This document shows, piece by piece, positions 28,125 to 38,665 of a stretch of DNA of 64,000 nucleotides. The stretch is from a bacterium. Lineage in GTDB: Bacteria; Bacillota; Bacilli; Lactobacillales; Streptococcaceae. The stretch is taken from positions 248,001 to 312,000 of the forward strand of contig CAJNCA010000002.1 of assembly GCA_905221145.1 (NCBI GenBank), in the 5' to 3' direction. Position numbers and translations under genes: made by a program. The first letter of the stretch is position 1, and each line of letters opens with the position of its first letter. The notes beneath the pieces were generated by a model. The model made no database searches. It was given only the letters and a program-made list of their open reading frames with translations, and was not told the DNA's origin.

Positions 28125-29063
28125 TTATTCTTTTGAAGAGCTGCTTGAGCTTGAATCTCCACCACCGATATATTGAGTGAAGATATTTTGGAAGGCTTGA
28201 TCTTTAACCTTGATATTAGCTGCTTGCAATTCTTTTCCGATAATGCTTTGAACAAATGATGCATCATTTTGTTTTTGAGTTAAGATAACAGTTTTTAATT
28301 TTTCTTTATAGTCATCAATGTTAGATGATTTTTCTGTTTTCTTAGTGAGTTTTACAATGTAATATTGGCTGCTGTAGGCTTGTGTTCCAGTAACACTAAT
28401 CACATCAGAAACCCCATTCACGTCTAAAGCGAAAGCTGCTTTCTTAACTTGATCTGGTACTTCTGTTGAAGCTGAATCAAAGGTGATTTCTCCACCGTTC
28501 GCTTTGGTTTTCTCATCAGTTGAGTTATCTTTAGCTAATTGAGCAAAGTCTGCATCACTAGCTTTTGCTTTTTCAAGAATTTCTTTGGCTTTGTCTTCAT
28601 TGTCCAAACGAATGATTTGAGCCGTCACATCTGGAGTGTATTCATCAAAGGCTTTCTTATAGGCATCATCTGTCAATTCAGCTTCTGCTGCTTTCTTAAC
28701 TGCCAACTCAACTAATTTACTTGTACGAATTTGAGCTTTACGTGTTTCAAGCGTCATTCCTGCTTGTGACAAGACACGTTGGTAGTTTTCACCATATTGT
28801 TTCTCTTCTTCTGCAATCGTGTCATTGACTTCTTTATCATCTACTTCTGAACCGTATTGTTTCTCAAATACTTTTTGGATGGTCAAGTTCAACAACACTT
28901 GTTGGGCTGAAGGGTTGCTTTTTACTTGCTCATAAAATTGATGTTCTGTGATGACATCCCCCTTCATGCTGATAAGGTCTGCCCCTTCTGAACCTTTCGA
29001 ACAAGCTGCTAAAGTTGCTACTGATAATAGTGTAATGGCACCTGCCAATAGTTTTTTCTTCAT
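28125..29063 (-). CDS. prsA: PrsA/PpmA foldase lipoprotein
   Basis: 312-residue lipoprotein that folds secreted proteins at the membrane-wall interface. Signal peptide with lipobox LAAC, lipidated Cys21. N-terminal SurA-like helical part, central parvulin-type domain (about residues 145-240: AQIIRLDNEDKAKEILEKAK, NGGEITFDS, VNGVSDVI), then a helical C-terminus and a Ser-rich tail (GGGDSSSSSSSKE). In pneumococcus the protein is called PpmA. Ribosome binding site AAAGGAG. Transcribed alone; followed by a terminator and preceded by the O-methyltransferase gene. Confidence 0.95.
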   Translation of the reverse strand: MKKKLLAGAITLLSVATLAACSKGSEGADLISMKGDVITEHQFYEQVKSNPSAQQVLLNLTIQKVFEKQYGSEVDDKEVNDTIAEEEKQYGENYQRVLSQAGMTLETRKAQIRTSKLVELAVKKAAEAELTDDAYKKAFDEYTPDVTAQIIRLDNEDKAKEILEKAKASDADFAQLAKDNSTDEKTKANGGEITFDSASTEVPDQVKKAAFALDVNGVSDVISVTGTQAYSSQYYIVKLTKKTEKSSNIDDYKEKLKTVILTQKQNDASFVQSIIGKELQAANIKVKDQAFQNIFTQYIGGGDSSSSSSSKE

Positions 29064-29129
29064 GTCTACTCCTTTAAGATAAGTGTTACTCTATCTATTT
29101 TACTATATTTTCTTAAATTTTTCTGAAAA

Positions 29130-29843
29130 TCATTCGCTGTCAGGCAATTGAACATCTGCTACATTTTTACGAAGCATAAGAATGCCGTCTCCCAGAGGAA
29201 CTAGTGTTGCGGTGAGTCCTGGATTGTCTAAAGTGGCGTCAAATAGTCTTTGAAGGCCTCGATAGATGGTTCGCTGACCTCGACGGACTTCCATAATATC
29301 CTTGGCAACATCACCACCTTGGAAAATATCATCCAAGACAACAACACCACCAACTTCCAAATGCTTAAGGATTTCTGGCAGAAAGACGATGTATTTAGAC
29401 TTGGCAGAATCCATAAAGACAAAATCATAGGACTCTGTCAGCGTTGATAAGACATCTACCGCATCTCCCTCTAGAAGCGTAATTTGCTTACGACTGTCAA
29501 ACTGGGCGAAATTTTCCTTGGCAAAACCAATCATTTCTGGATTGCGATCAATGGTTGTAATCTTGGCATTTGGCGCATGTTCCGCCATCAAGAGAGCTGA
29601 AAAACCGATAGCCGTCCCAATTTCCAGAATGTTTTTAGGTTGTATGGTTTCCATGAGAAAACGGAAATAAGCAACCGTTTCATGGGGAATAATAGGAATA
29701 TTTTCCTTGCGAGCAAAATCTTCCAATTCTTTCAAGGAACCTGTGACTTGCTTTTGACGCTGGCGCATCAAGTCTACAATTTCTTCTTTGACAACAGGAC
29801 GACGCATGTTATGGTTGGCATTTTTACTATACGATTCAACCAT
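29130..29843 (-). CDS. Class I SAM-dependent O-methyltransferase
   Basis: 237-residue COMT-like methyltransferase; SAM-binding motif ILEIGTAIGFSALLMAEHAP near residue 65, then the metal-binding aspartates around FVFMDSAKSKY and VVVLDDIFQGG. Substrate unknown. The start is at the ATG at 29843: the longer ORF (from 29885) would sit inside pepF, while this ATG lies 1 bp past the pepF stop codon (TAAAATG), fitting translational coupling. In pneumococcus the same gene sits between pepF and prsA. Confidence 0.92.
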   Translation of the reverse strand: MVESYSKNANHNMRRPVVKEEIVDLMRQRQKQVTGSLKELEDFARKENIPIIPHETVAYFRFLMETIQPKNILEIGTAIGFSALLMAEHAPNAKITTIDRNPEMIGFAKENFAQFDSRKQITLLEGDAVDVLSTLTESYDFVFMDSAKSKYIVFLPEILKHLEVGGVVVLDDIFQGGDVAKDIMEVRRGQRTIYRGLQRLFDATLDNPGLTATLVPLGDGILMLRKNVADVQLPDSE

Positions 29844-29844
29844 T

Positions 29845-31647
29845 TTATGCCAATCCCAATTTTTCAACAAGGGCTTCAAACTCATTTAAACGGCGTTCAA
29901 AGACTGCAAAGGCATCGTTGAGGTAGTCTTCCTTCTCCATATCAACACCAGCTTTTCTCATGACATTGAGTGGATAGTCAGACTTACCTGCCTTGAGGTA
30001 ATCGATATAGCGGTCGCGGTCTTCTTGACTACCATGGACAATTTTTTCAGCCAAGGCTGAGGCTGCTGCAAAGCCTGTTGAATATTGATATACATAGTAA
30101 TTATAGTAGAAGTGTGGAATGCGTGCCCACTCGTATTGGATTTCAGGATTGTCTTCCTTGCTCAATCCATAATACTCTTGGTTCAAGTCTGCGTAGAGTT
30201 TATTTAAGAAATCGCTGGTCAAGACTTCTCCATTTTGGTCTGCTTGGTGGATAGCATGTTCAAACTCAGCAAATTGAGTTTGGCGGAAGACTGTTCCACG
30301 GAAACCATCTAGGAAGTTATTGAGAATAGCAAAGCGCGTTGCATCATCTTCCACTTCTTCCAATAATTTCTCCGTCAAGATATTTTCATTGGTAGTTGAA
30401 GCGATCTCAGCCAAGAAAATAGAGTAATCTCCGTAAACATAAGGCTGCGTTTCACGAGTATAACTTGAGTGCATACTGTGACCTGTTTCATGGACAAGGG
30501 TAAAGAGATTATCTAGATTGTCCTGCCAGTTAAGGAGCATAAAGGCATTAGTATCGTAAGAACCTCCAGAGTAGGCACCTGAACGCTTGCCTTGATTTTC
30601 GTAAACATCAATCCAACGCTCGCTAAAGGCACGTTTAACACGGCTCAAGTAATCCTCACCCAAGACTGCTAAGGCCTCTTCTGCCTTTTTTAAGGCTTCC
30701 TCGTAGGTAAAGCTGTATTCTACTGAAGATAGTGGTGTGTAGACATCGTACATCTTGAGGTCTGAAATCCCCAAGATTTTTGAACGAAGTTCAAGGTAAC
30801 GATGCAAGAGTGGCAAGTGCTTGCGAACTGCTGCTACCAAATTGTCATAAACACTCTCCGGAACAAAATTGGCCGCTAGGGCTGCATGACGAGCGCTCTT
30901 GTAGTTACGAACCTTGGCACGGTAGTTTTGCACCTTAACATTGGTTTGCAAGGTTTTGGCATAGGTGTGTTGGAATTGTTCGTAAGTCGCATAAAGAGCT
31001 TGATAAGCACCACGGCGAACCTCACGATTTTTAGATTCCATCAAACGTGTGTAAGTCCCATGAGAGAGCTGAACTTCCTTACCATCATCGTCGAGGACAT
31101 AAGGGAAAACAATATCCGCATTGTCCAAGATAGCGAAGGTTTCACTAGCCGAACCAAAGATTTCTCCAGCTCCAGCCAATAATTCTTCTTCACGTTGTGA
31201 AAGAACGTGGTCCTTGCCTTGCAAAAGCTTGTCAAAATAGTGTTGATATACCTGCAATTTTGGTTGAACTTCTAAAAAGTCAGCATACTGCTTTTCACTA
31301 ATTTCCATAAATTCAGGCTCATAGAATGAAAAGGCTTGGTCTAGCTGGCTGTATAGAGTCATTGCCTTGGCATAGTACTCTTGATACTTGGCTTCACGTG
31401 TATCTTGGTCATTTTTCATATGAGCATAAACGTAAAGCTTCTCCATCTGGCGTTCCATTTCAAGAGAAAATTCAGTAATTTCGAGTAGGCTATCCGCACT
31501 ATCCAAGAGATGGCCTTCATACTGGGCTACTGTCTCCAATTGTTCTGTTAACTCTTTTAAGGCTTCTTCCCAAGCCTGGTCAGTTGGGTAAATCGTTGAT
31601 AGATCCCATGTATCTTTTTCATTTATTTCATGTCTTTGTAATACCAT
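29845..31647 (-). CDS. pepF: Oligoendopeptidase F (PepF/PepB)
   Basis: 600-residue cytoplasmic M3B zinc metallopeptidase that cleaves peptides of about 7-17 residues. Zinc site HETGHSMHS (HExxH) near residue 388 with the downstream glutamate in [12 protein letters not shown]. The start is supported by GGAGG six bases upstream of the ATG at 31647. The O-methyltransferase gene is coupled to its stop codon. It lies just 3' of coiA, so it may be cotranscribed during competence by readthrough. Confidence 0.97.
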   Translation of the reverse strand: MVLQRHEINEKDTWDLSTIYPTDQAWEEALKELTEQLETVAQYEGHLLDSADSLLEITEFSLEMERQMEKLYVYAHMKNDQDTREAKYQEYYAKAMTLYSQLDQAFSFYEPEFMEISEKQYADFLEVQPKLQVYQHYFDKLLQGKDHVLSQREEELLAGAGEIFGSASETFAILDNADIVFPYVLDDDGKEVQLSHGTYTRLMESKNREVRRGAYQALYATYEQFQHTYAKTLQTNVKVQNYRAKVRNYKSARHAALAANFVPESVYDNLVAAVRKHLPLLHRYLELRSKILGISDLKMYDVYTPLSSVEYSFTYEEALKKAEEALAVLGEDYLSRVKRAFSERWIDVYENQGKRSGAYSGGSYDTNAFMLLNWQDNLDNLFTLVHETGHSMHSSYTRETQPYVYGDYSIFLAEIASTTNENILTEKLLEEVEDDATRFAILNNFLDGFRGTVFRQTQFAEFEHAIHQADQNGEVLTSDFLNKLYADLNQEYYGLSKEDNPEIQYEWARIPHFYYNYYVYQYSTGFAAASALAEKIVHGSQEDRDRYIDYLKAGKSDYPLNVMRKAGVDMEKEDYLNDAFAVFERRLNEFEALVEKLGLA

Positions 31648-31665
31648 TAGATTCCTCCATCCTTT

Positions 31666-32619
31666 CTATTCTACCATATTTTTTAAGAAATATTGCTGAT
31701 AAAAGGCTGGTGGATAAAGCTTTTGCCAATCATTTTGAGGATTTTCTTGGTAATAAGTGTAAAAGTACTGATAATAGCTGGTCAAATCTTGCTCAATCTG
31801 GAAAAATTTGCCCACTAGTGGTCGAATTTGTGGATACCATTCTTTTAGCCCATAAGTCAGGATATTTTCTCCCTTCTGATAGGCTTCGGCTTGTTCTTTC
31901 ATCCAAAAGGGATGTTGATAGTACAGTTGTTGCCGGATATAGCGACAAATGTCCTTGTCCTGAGAAACTGTAAAATGCGAAATTTTTTGTTTCTTATAGG
32001 GAAGACGTAATATTTCCAGTAAGCCATCTTGACCATAGGGAAATTCCCTGATTTGATAATGGAGTTTACCGCGTAGATCTTTGTGAATCAGATATTTGAG
32101 TCTTAAAAGCTGTTTTTCTTGGTCTAATTCCCAAATATAAAAGCCCATATTTTGACTGAAATAGAGAAAACCTTGTTGCAGACGAGTCAAGCGGTCTTTG
32201 AGCCACAGTTTTTGACCCAGCAACCACAGTACTTGGTAACCCTGACTACGATATCCCTCACTACGCTCTTTAAGAACTTTTTGAGGCAAGGGACTACACT
32301 GAACTTCTAGAGCTAGATTGCCATTTACAAACACATCCGCAATCTGTTTAAGCTCTGGAAGGGGGTATTCTAATTGAACCTCTGTCTCTTTTTTTAACCA
32401 GTGGTAGAGGAATTCCTTATTTACCAAGTGTTCTGGACTTTCATTTTCAAAGGAATATTCACAGTCTTTTAGGGATTTGTGGGCAAAATGGGTTCGGACA
32501 CTTGGTCCTTGCCGCAAACGGAGCTGACCTCCACAAGCTGGGCAGGTGTATTCTTCTTTCTCAAGTTTATCCTCTAACACATTTACCAACTCTCCACGAG
32601 CATCTCTCGCAACAAACAT
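31666..32619 (-). CDS. coiA: Competence protein CoiA
   Basis: 317-residue late competence protein needed in pneumococcus for recombination of incoming DNA; it belongs to a restriction-endonuclease-like family. A CPACGG motif (CxxC) lies near residue 39, and the nuclease-like core has ALEVQCSPLPQKVLKERSEG followed by VLWLLG. Ribosome binding site GGAGG before the ATG. A SigX box (TACGAATA) lies 22 bp upstream, which confirms membership of the com regulon. Confidence 0.96.
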   Translation of the reverse strand: MFVARDARGELVNVLEDKLEKEEYTCPACGGQLRLRQGPSVRTHFAHKSLKDCEYSFENESPEHLVNKEFLYHWLKKETEVQLEYPLPELKQIADVFVNGNLALEVQCSPLPQKVLKERSEGYRSQGYQVLWLLGQKLWLKDRLTRLQQGFLYFSQNMGFYIWELDQEKQLLRLKYLIHKDLRGKLHYQIREFPYGQDGLLEILRLPYKKQKISHFTVSQDKDICRYIRQQLYYQHPFWMKEQAEAYQKGENILTYGLKEWYPQIRPLVGKFFQIEQDLTSYYQYFYTYYQENPQNDWQKLYPPAFYQQYFLKNMVE

Positions 32620-32640
32620 GATTTTCCTCCTTTTCTATAT

Positions 32641-32648
32641 TATTCGTA
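32641..32648 (-). promoter_or_regulatory. SigX (late competence) promoter of coiA
   Basis: Perfect cinbox TACGAATA on the minus strand, preceded by a T-rich stretch and ending 22 bp before the coiA ATG. Confidence 0.93.
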
Positions 32649-32653
32649 AAAAA

Positions 32654-32681
32654 GAAAAAAGATCAGGAAAATTCCTAATCT
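32654..32681 (-). terminator. Terminator of tehB, directly upstream of the coiA cinbox
   Basis: Minus strand AGATTAGGAA-TT-TTCCTGATCT followed by TTTTTC. It insulates coiA from tehB readthrough. Confidence 0.85.
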
Positions 32682-32691
32682 TCATGTGTGT

Positions 32692-33552
32692 TTATTTGAT
32701 TTTTTTAGCTAGCATGGTCGCGAAACGTAGTTGAATGCGATTGCCATTCTCATCACGACGGTGCAAATGGCCTGGATTTTCATTGTATTTAACCAATTCC
32801 CAGTCCTTGTAGTAGTCTGCCAGTTCCCCTTCTTTAAATGTGAATGGGAAGTTCACTGAGCAAGGATAATCCTCCGTGTCCATGGCACAGACGATAAGAT
32901 TGTAACCACCAACACTGGTATGCTCCTGCATATTTTGAATAATAGCTGGAATACGATCCGCTTGTAGAAACATCAGCACCACCGTTGATACGATAAAATC
33001 ATATTCTTGTCCAATGCTGGCTGAATTGATATCGTAAAGACCAACAGGCATGTCCAAATCTTCCTGTTCAACAATGCTTTGCAAGATTTCAAGAGCCAGT
33101 TCATTTTGATCCACAGCTGTCACATCAAATCCTTGCTGGGCCAAAAAGAGGGAATTACGGCCCTGACCACAGCCCAAATCCAAAGCTTTACCCGGTTTCA
33201 CCGTTTGCATAGCCTCTAGAACTTCTGAATGAACAGGATTAGTATTGTATTTCTTAGGGAAATAATCCTCAGGTTTACAATAAAATTCCAAGTACCATTC
33301 TACATCATCTGTGGCAGCCTCTACTCGATGCCAAGCTTGAGGTTGCGCCATTGGATTGTCTGCTCCTGCTTCAAAGAGGTGTTCAGCTAGAACTTCTCCT
33401 TCTTCGGTCAATTCAATAAACTTGAGGGACCCTTTTACAACTGTAATCTTGCCCCAAGTCCCGACCTTGGTATTGTGTTTCTGCTGGACAGCTTCAGGCA
33501 TTGTTTGTTTATTCCACAGTGGCATGCGTTTATAGGCAACTAGTTTTTCCAT
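32692..33552 (-). CDS. tehB: TehB-type SAM-dependent methyltransferase
   Basis: 286 residues in two parts: an N-terminal cupin-like TehB domain of about 90 residues (KLVAYKRMPLWNKQTMPEAV ... WGKITVVKGSLKFIEL) and a class I methyltransferase with SAM motif ALDLGCGQGRNSLFLAQQG near residue 120. Related proteins methylate tellurite or selenite; the natural substrate is unknown. I chose the ATG at 33552 because GAGG lies seven bases upstream; the ATG two codons earlier touches the ribosome binding site. It follows smpB. Confidence 0.93.
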   Translation of the reverse strand: MEKLVAYKRMPLWNKQTMPEAVQQKHNTKVGTWGKITVVKGSLKFIELTEEGEVLAEHLFEAGADNPMAQPQAWHRVEAATDDVEWYLEFYCKPEDYFPKKYNTNPVHSEVLEAMQTVKPGKALDLGCGQGRNSLFLAQQGFDVTAVDQNELALEILQSIVEQEDLDMPVGLYDINSASIGQEYDFIVSTVVLMFLQADRIPAIIQNMQEHTSVGGYNLIVCAMDTEDYPCSVNFPFTFKEGELADYYKDWELVKYNENPGHLHRRDENGNRIQLRFATMLAKKIK

Positions 33553-33566
33553 CTTCATTCCTCTTT

Positions 33567-34034
33567 TTATCGCTGATTAACAGCTTTCATAACACGCGCG
33601 ATGTCGCGATTTTGCTCACGTCGTTTGATAGACTCCCGTTTATCATAGTCATGCTTTCCTTTAGCTAAACCTAAAAGGAGCTTGGCATAACCATCTTTGA
33701 TATAGACCTTAAGGGGAACCAGCGTCATTCCTGTCCCTTTGGTCTCTTGTTCCAACTTTTGGATTTGCTTCTTATGGAGCAGGAGTTTGCGACGGCGTTC
33801 TGGTTCTTGGTTCCAGATATTGCCCTCTTCGTAAGGAGCGATATGAACATTGCTCAACCAAACTTCCCCATTTTTTACTTGGGCAAATCCATCCTTGAGA
33901 TTGATTCGAGCAGCTCGCACACTCTTGATTTCAGTTCCAGTCAGGACCATTCCTGCCTCTAGCGTATCTACGATTGTATAGTCGTGGCGCGCCTTTTTAT
34001 TTTGTGCGACGACCTTTCCCTCGCCCTTTGCCAT
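33567..34034 (-). CDS. smpB: SsrA-binding protein SmpB
   Basis: 155-residue partner of tmRNA in trans-translation. The beta-barrel signature [20 protein letters not shown] and [18 protein letters not shown] are intact, as is the basic C-terminal tail [19 protein letters not shown] that reaches into the empty A-site. Its start overlaps the end of rnr by 38 bp; this pairing links ribosome rescue to RNase R, which degrades tmRNA-tagged messages. No ssrA gene is seen in the window. Confidence 0.97.
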
Positions 34035-36351
34035 GCTTGGCTCCTTTCTTAGCTACTTCCTTGTAAAAAGGCTTCTTACCCTTTTTCTTATTGTCTTTTT
34101 GTGAATGCTTGCGCTTATCATTTGAGCGTCCTGATTTTCTCTTATCTTCCTTCTTATCTGAACGACGACTTGAACCACGCCCTCTCTCACTACGACTAGA
34201 CTGTTTCAAGCCTTTTTCAATCACATCAAACCCACTTGGAATATAAGAGAAATCAATTTCCCCCGTCATCTTGTCAGCTCTTTCAACGCGAATGCGAATC
34301 TGCTGTCCTACACGGAAGGTTGTTCCTGATTTCTCTCCACGAAGAGTCAAATCACGTTCATTGAAATGGTAAAATTCAGGTAGATTAGTGATGTGAATCA
34401 AGCCTTCAACCGTGTTTGGCAATTCAACAAAGAGACCAAATTTAACGATGCTGGATACAACCGCATCATACTCTTCACCCACGTATTCTTCCATGTACTC
34501 AGCCTTTTTCATGGCTTCGACTTCGCGCTCAGCCTCAATGGCACGACGCTCACGATTGGAAGACTGGGTTGCAATCTCTGGAATCACTTGTTCAAAGTGC
34601 TCTGCTATTTCCTTGGAACGCCCATAGTCGCGAATCATACGGTGAACAAGGAGGTCCGGATAACGGCGAATCGGGCTGGTAAAGTGAGTGTAATAATCAG
34701 CCGCTAGACCATAGTGACCGTGATTGTGCTCCGAATAGCGAGCCTGCTGCATGGAACGGAGAAGCATCATGGACAATACATCCGCATAAGGTTCTCCCTC
34801 AACAGTACGCATGATGTCTTGAAGCGCCTCCTGACTAATCTCACTGGCAGTCCCATAAATCCGCAAGCCAAAACTTGAAGCATAATCAATAAACTTCTGA
34901 ACTTTTTCAGCCTTAGGCTCCTCATGGATACGATAGATGAAAGGCAAATCCAGCTTGCTAAAATGCTCGGCAACTGTTTCATTGGCCATCAACATAAAGG
35001 ATTCAATCATGCGCTCGGCAACACCACGCTGACGAAGAACGATATCAACAGGCTTACCTTGTTTATCCACTAAAATCTTGGCTTCATTGGTATCGAAATT
35101 GAGGGCTCCACGTTTCACACGCATGTTTTCTAAAATTTCATGGAGCTTGACCATAAGTTCTATACTAGGAACAATTTTCTTATATTCTTGCCTCTTCTCC
35201 TCGTCACCTGCTAGGATATCATTGACAGCTCTATAGGTCATACGGAAGCTTGTCTTGATAACCGTTTGGGTAATGGTGTAGTTGACCACACGACCATATT
35301 TATCAATCTCCATAATAGCAGACTGGGTCAGGCGGTCAACTTGAGGATTGAGGGAGCAGATGCCATTTGACAAACGCTCTGGAAGCATGGGCACCACACG
35401 GTCTGTCACATAGACAGAAGTTGCTCGATTAAGGGCTTCCTTGTCGAGGGCAGAACCCTCGGTCACATAGTAAGAAACATCTGCGATGTGAACACCAAGT
35501 TCCAGATTGCCATTTTTCAAGGCCTTGATATGTACCGCATCGTCCAAGTCCTTAGCATCAGCACCGTCAATGGTAAATGTAATCTCATCTCTCAAGTCCA
35601 GACGACCTTCCATATCCTTTTGAGACGGAGCATCCGGCACACTTTCTGCTTCCTTGACAACAGCTTCTGGAAACTCGGATACAATGTCCATTGATTCCAA
35701 GACCTCAAGAACATCAATCCCAACATCCGTTGAATGCCCCACCACATCAAGGACACTCGCTACAAAGAAATCATGTTTCTTACTTGGGTATTTGTCGATA
35801 AAGACCTTTAGAACTTCCGTCCCTTCTAGTTTAAGGGCAGGTTTCTTAACATAAATCGGTTGGCTGATTTTCTGGTTTTTTGAACGAATATAACCTGCAT
35901 ACTTAGGTTTTTCCTGATCTAGTACGATTTGACCGACAACGGTTGTTAAGCTGTGTTCTAGGATATCGATAATTTTGGCTTCTGCTGCTGTACCCTTATT
36001 GCGGTCAGCTACTTTTTTGATGACAACCTCAACGGTATCACCATCAATAGCATAGTTGACATCGTTTTTTCCTACAAAAAGGTCGTCCTCTTCCCCTTCT
36101 AGACTAACAAAACCAAAGCCATTTTTATGAGCATGAAAAATCCCCTTGAGAGTAATCTCATGTTTTTTCTTGACTTCCAAAGTCAAAGTTCCATCTTCTT
36201 CAAAGCGTATCTGGTGCTTTCTTTCCATTAGGGACAAGGTTTTAATCAACTCACGAAAATCCTTGGACCCATCTTTTCCCAAAGCCTGAGCCAAGTCATT
36301 GATAGTTACCTTTCCCTTGTCTTGTAAATATTCTTTTATTCTATCTTTCAT
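33997..36351 (-). CDS. rnr: Ribonuclease R
   Basis: 784-residue 3'-5' exoribonuclease that degrades structured RNA and defective messages. Order: N-terminal winged helix, two cold-shock-like OB domains (about 70-220), catalytic RNB domain with the aspartate cluster [14 protein letters not shown] near residue 270, an S1 domain ([15 protein letters not shown]) around 635-715, and a very basic tail ([18 protein letters not shown]) that usually binds tmRNA-SmpB or ribosomes. First of the rnr-smpB-tehB run. Confidence 0.97.
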
Positions 36352-36451
36352 ATTTTCTTTCTAGATTTTTTATTTTCTTTTACTGTAAAACCTTCTCAAA
36401 TATCTTTTAAAAATAAAAAGAGGCAAAGACCTAGTCCTGCCCATTATTTTC

Positions 36452-36685
36452 TTATCTACTTGATAATACCGTCAATGCTAAGGCAATGGCTAGCCAGAAA
36501 AAGACTAAAATCCCTGTCAAACGCTGCATTACAGCTTCAAAACCGCGTGCTTTACTGCGTTCAAACAAATCACCTGAGCTGGCATCAAATACATTGCTGG
36601 ATTGGTTTTTGGTTGGTTGCATGAAAATCGCAATCACAATCACAACAGATAATACTAATAAAATGGTTAATAATAGGTTATACAT
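36452..36685 (-). CDS. secG: Preprotein translocase subunit SecG
   Basis: 77-residue membrane protein with two hydrophobic helices (LLLTILLVLSVVIVIAIFM and LTGILVFFWLAIALALTVL) and the connecting loop QPTKNQSSNVFDASSG. It helps SecYE/SecA in protein export. Ribosome binding site AAGGAG six bases before the ATG. The order rpmG-secG-rnr is as remembered for pneumococcus. Confidence 0.95.
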   Translation of the reverse strand: MYNLLLTILLVLSVVIVIAIFMQPTKNQSSNVFDASSGDLFERSKARGFEAVMQRLTGILVFFWLAIALALTVLSSR

Positions 36686-36724
36686 ATCAAACTCCTTAAA
36701 ATCCTTATTATTTTACCATAAAAT

Positions 36725-36874
36725 CTACTTAGATTCAAGATGTAGGGTTACTTTTCTTTCCTTAGGACAATACTTTAAAACCTCAATCTTGTCTGGATGG
36801 GTTTTGGAGTTTTTACTGGTTAGGTAATTGATACTGCCACAAGAGGAGCATTTGAGATTAATTTTTACTCGCAC
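36725..36874 (-). CDS. rpmG: 50S ribosomal protein L33 (GTG start)
   Basis: 49-residue L33: [21 protein letters not shown]...KYCPKERK. The GTG start at 36874 shares its G with the last base of the pmrA stop codon (TAGTG), so it is coupled to pmrA. Zinc-ribbon type, but only three of the four expected cysteines remain (C9, C12, C36; the fourth position of the second CxxC is Glu in CPKE), so zinc binding is doubtful. Too short for standard ORF length cut-offs. Confidence 0.9.
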
Positions 36875-38073
36875 TAGATTTCCTTTACTTTTAATAATGT
36901 TCGAAATTGAAGCAGGTTAAAGAGACAACTAAAGGCAACACAAAAGCTTGTCGCATAAAAGACTGCATGGTAGCCAAATTGACCTGCTACTACAGAACCT
37001 GCCATGGGACCAACGACACCTCCCAGATAAAAGAATACCTGATTGAAGGCAAAGACCCTCGAAATGCCGGCTTTGGGAGTCATTTTGCTGAGTAGCGCAT
37101 TGACCCCGGGAATCAGCGCACCGGTTCCCATGCCAAAGAGGAAACGATAAAGTCCTAATTGAAGGGGGCTAGAGGCATTGGCACAGAGGAGATAGATGAT
37201 AACTGAATAAAACTGGGCGACAACCAAGAGACGATGATTGCCCACCTTGTCACCTAGCTTGCCCATAACTCCTGCACTCATCATGCTGGAAAAGCCCATA
37301 CTGGATACAATCAAACCAGAGACAAAAAGAAGATTCTCTGTCTGCCCTAAGTCGCGTACATAAAGAGCCAAAATAGGGCCAATCGATTGGGCTGAAAATT
37401 GGATGACAAAACTAGTTAGAAAGAGATTGACCAAAAGATAGGGATATTTAACCGAGGTAAATAATTCCTTTGTTGGAATAGCCTTTTCCTTGGCTACTGG
37501 TTTAAAATCTTCCTTGATAAAGCAAATAGTCAAAATAGCAGCTAAAAACAGAAAACTACCAACCAATAAGAAAACCGTACGAATGCCAAATAATTCTGCG
37601 ATAAAGCCCCCGATAAAAGGACCAGTTAGAGTACCTGCAACTACACCTGTAGACAAAGTACCTAAGGCAGAGCCTGATTTCTCCTTGGGAACCTGACTAG
37701 CTATCAAGGCTGTTGCATTGGGAATAAAACCTGCAAATACACCATTCAGTAAACGAAGAAAGATTAACCAATAGATATTTGGGACAAAGGCCAAACCTCC
37801 CATAGTAATGGTCATGGCTAGACCAGCTCGAATCATCATAGGTTTTCGACCGTATTTGTCAGCAAGGATTCCCCAGATAGGAGAAAAGAGCGCCGCGGAA
37901 ATAGCAGAGACAGAAATAGCTAAGCCTGCATAAAAAGCAGCTTGCTCACTCCCAACACCTAGATTTTCCACAAAGATGGGCATAAAGGGCACAACCAGAG
38001 AAATACTGGCTCCAGTCAGAAAATTACCAAACCAGGCAATGCGCAAATTATCCTTCCAGTTAATCTCTGTCAT
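36874..38073 (-). CDS. pmrA: Multidrug efflux MFS transporter PmrA
   Basis: 399-residue major facilitator with about 12 helices, the family of the pneumococcal fluoroquinolone/dye exporter PmrA. The MFS motif A is [13 protein letters not shown] after helix 2 and motif C-like [13 protein letters not shown] in helix 5. The start at 38073 is supported by GGGAGG; an upstream in-frame ATG at 38133 lies in coaE and has no ribosome binding site. It overlaps coaE at the 5' end and rpmG at the stop codon. Confidence 0.93.
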
Positions 38074-38665
38074 CTTGTGCACCTCCCTCAAGAAGGTTAC
38101 GTACCTGAGTGAGAAGCTGTTCCTGATTGCCATTGTTGTCTAGAACATGGCTGGCCAAATCTTTCTTTTCTTCTAAAGGCCACTGGGCTGCCAGACGAGA
38201 CTCCGCTTCATTCTTGGATAGCTGATCTCTTTTCATTAAGCGTTCTACTTGGACATCTCGGTCCACATAGACCAACCACGTCTCATCAAACCAAGCGCTG
38301 TAGTCCTGTTCAAAAAGCAAGGGGATATCCATGAAAAAAATCTCTTCTATCTGAGCAAACTGGTCTCTCAAAGTAGCCAGTTCTTCACGTATAATCTCTC
38401 CTTGGATTCGTTTAGACCATTCCCGTTCATCAGGATTTGAAAAGATGAGACTAGCTAGGAGAGGACGATTGAGTTCTCCATTTTCTAGAATGATTTCTTG
38501 ACCAAAATGCTGAACTAGAGCCTCAAACAGACGACCACCAGGTTTCTGTAGTTGGTGGACGACTGCATCGGCATCCACCACTTGAAAATCTTGCTGTCTT
38601 AGAAAATTTGTCACAGTTGACTTACCAGAGGCAATTCCTCCTGTGATTCCAATGATTTTTCCCAT
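38060..38665 (-). CDS. coaE: Dephospho-CoA kinase
   Basis: 201-residue P-loop kinase catalysing the last step of coenzyme A synthesis. P-loop GITGGIASGKST at residues 5-16, the DADAVVHQLQ motif near 38, and the lid segment RLMKRDQLSKNEAESRLAAQ. The start is at the ATG at 38665, which overlaps the mutM stop codon (TGATG) and has GGAGG upstream inside mutM. Its 3' end overlaps the 5' end of pmrA by 14 bp. Confidence 0.96.
   Translation of the reverse strand: MGKIIGITGGIASGKSTVTNFLRQQDFQVVDADAVVHQLQKPGGRLFEALVQHFGQEIILENGELNRPLLASLIFSNPDEREWSKRIQGEIIREELATLRDQFAQIEEIFFMDIPLLFEQDYSAWFDETWLVYVDRDVQVERLMKRDQLSKNEAESRLAAQWPLEEKKDLASHVLDNNGNQEQLLTQVRNLLEGGAQDDRD

Noticed and set aside
36486..36827. 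A 113-codon plus-strand frame across secG and rpmG.
   Set aside because: It is antisense to two clear genes and has no support.
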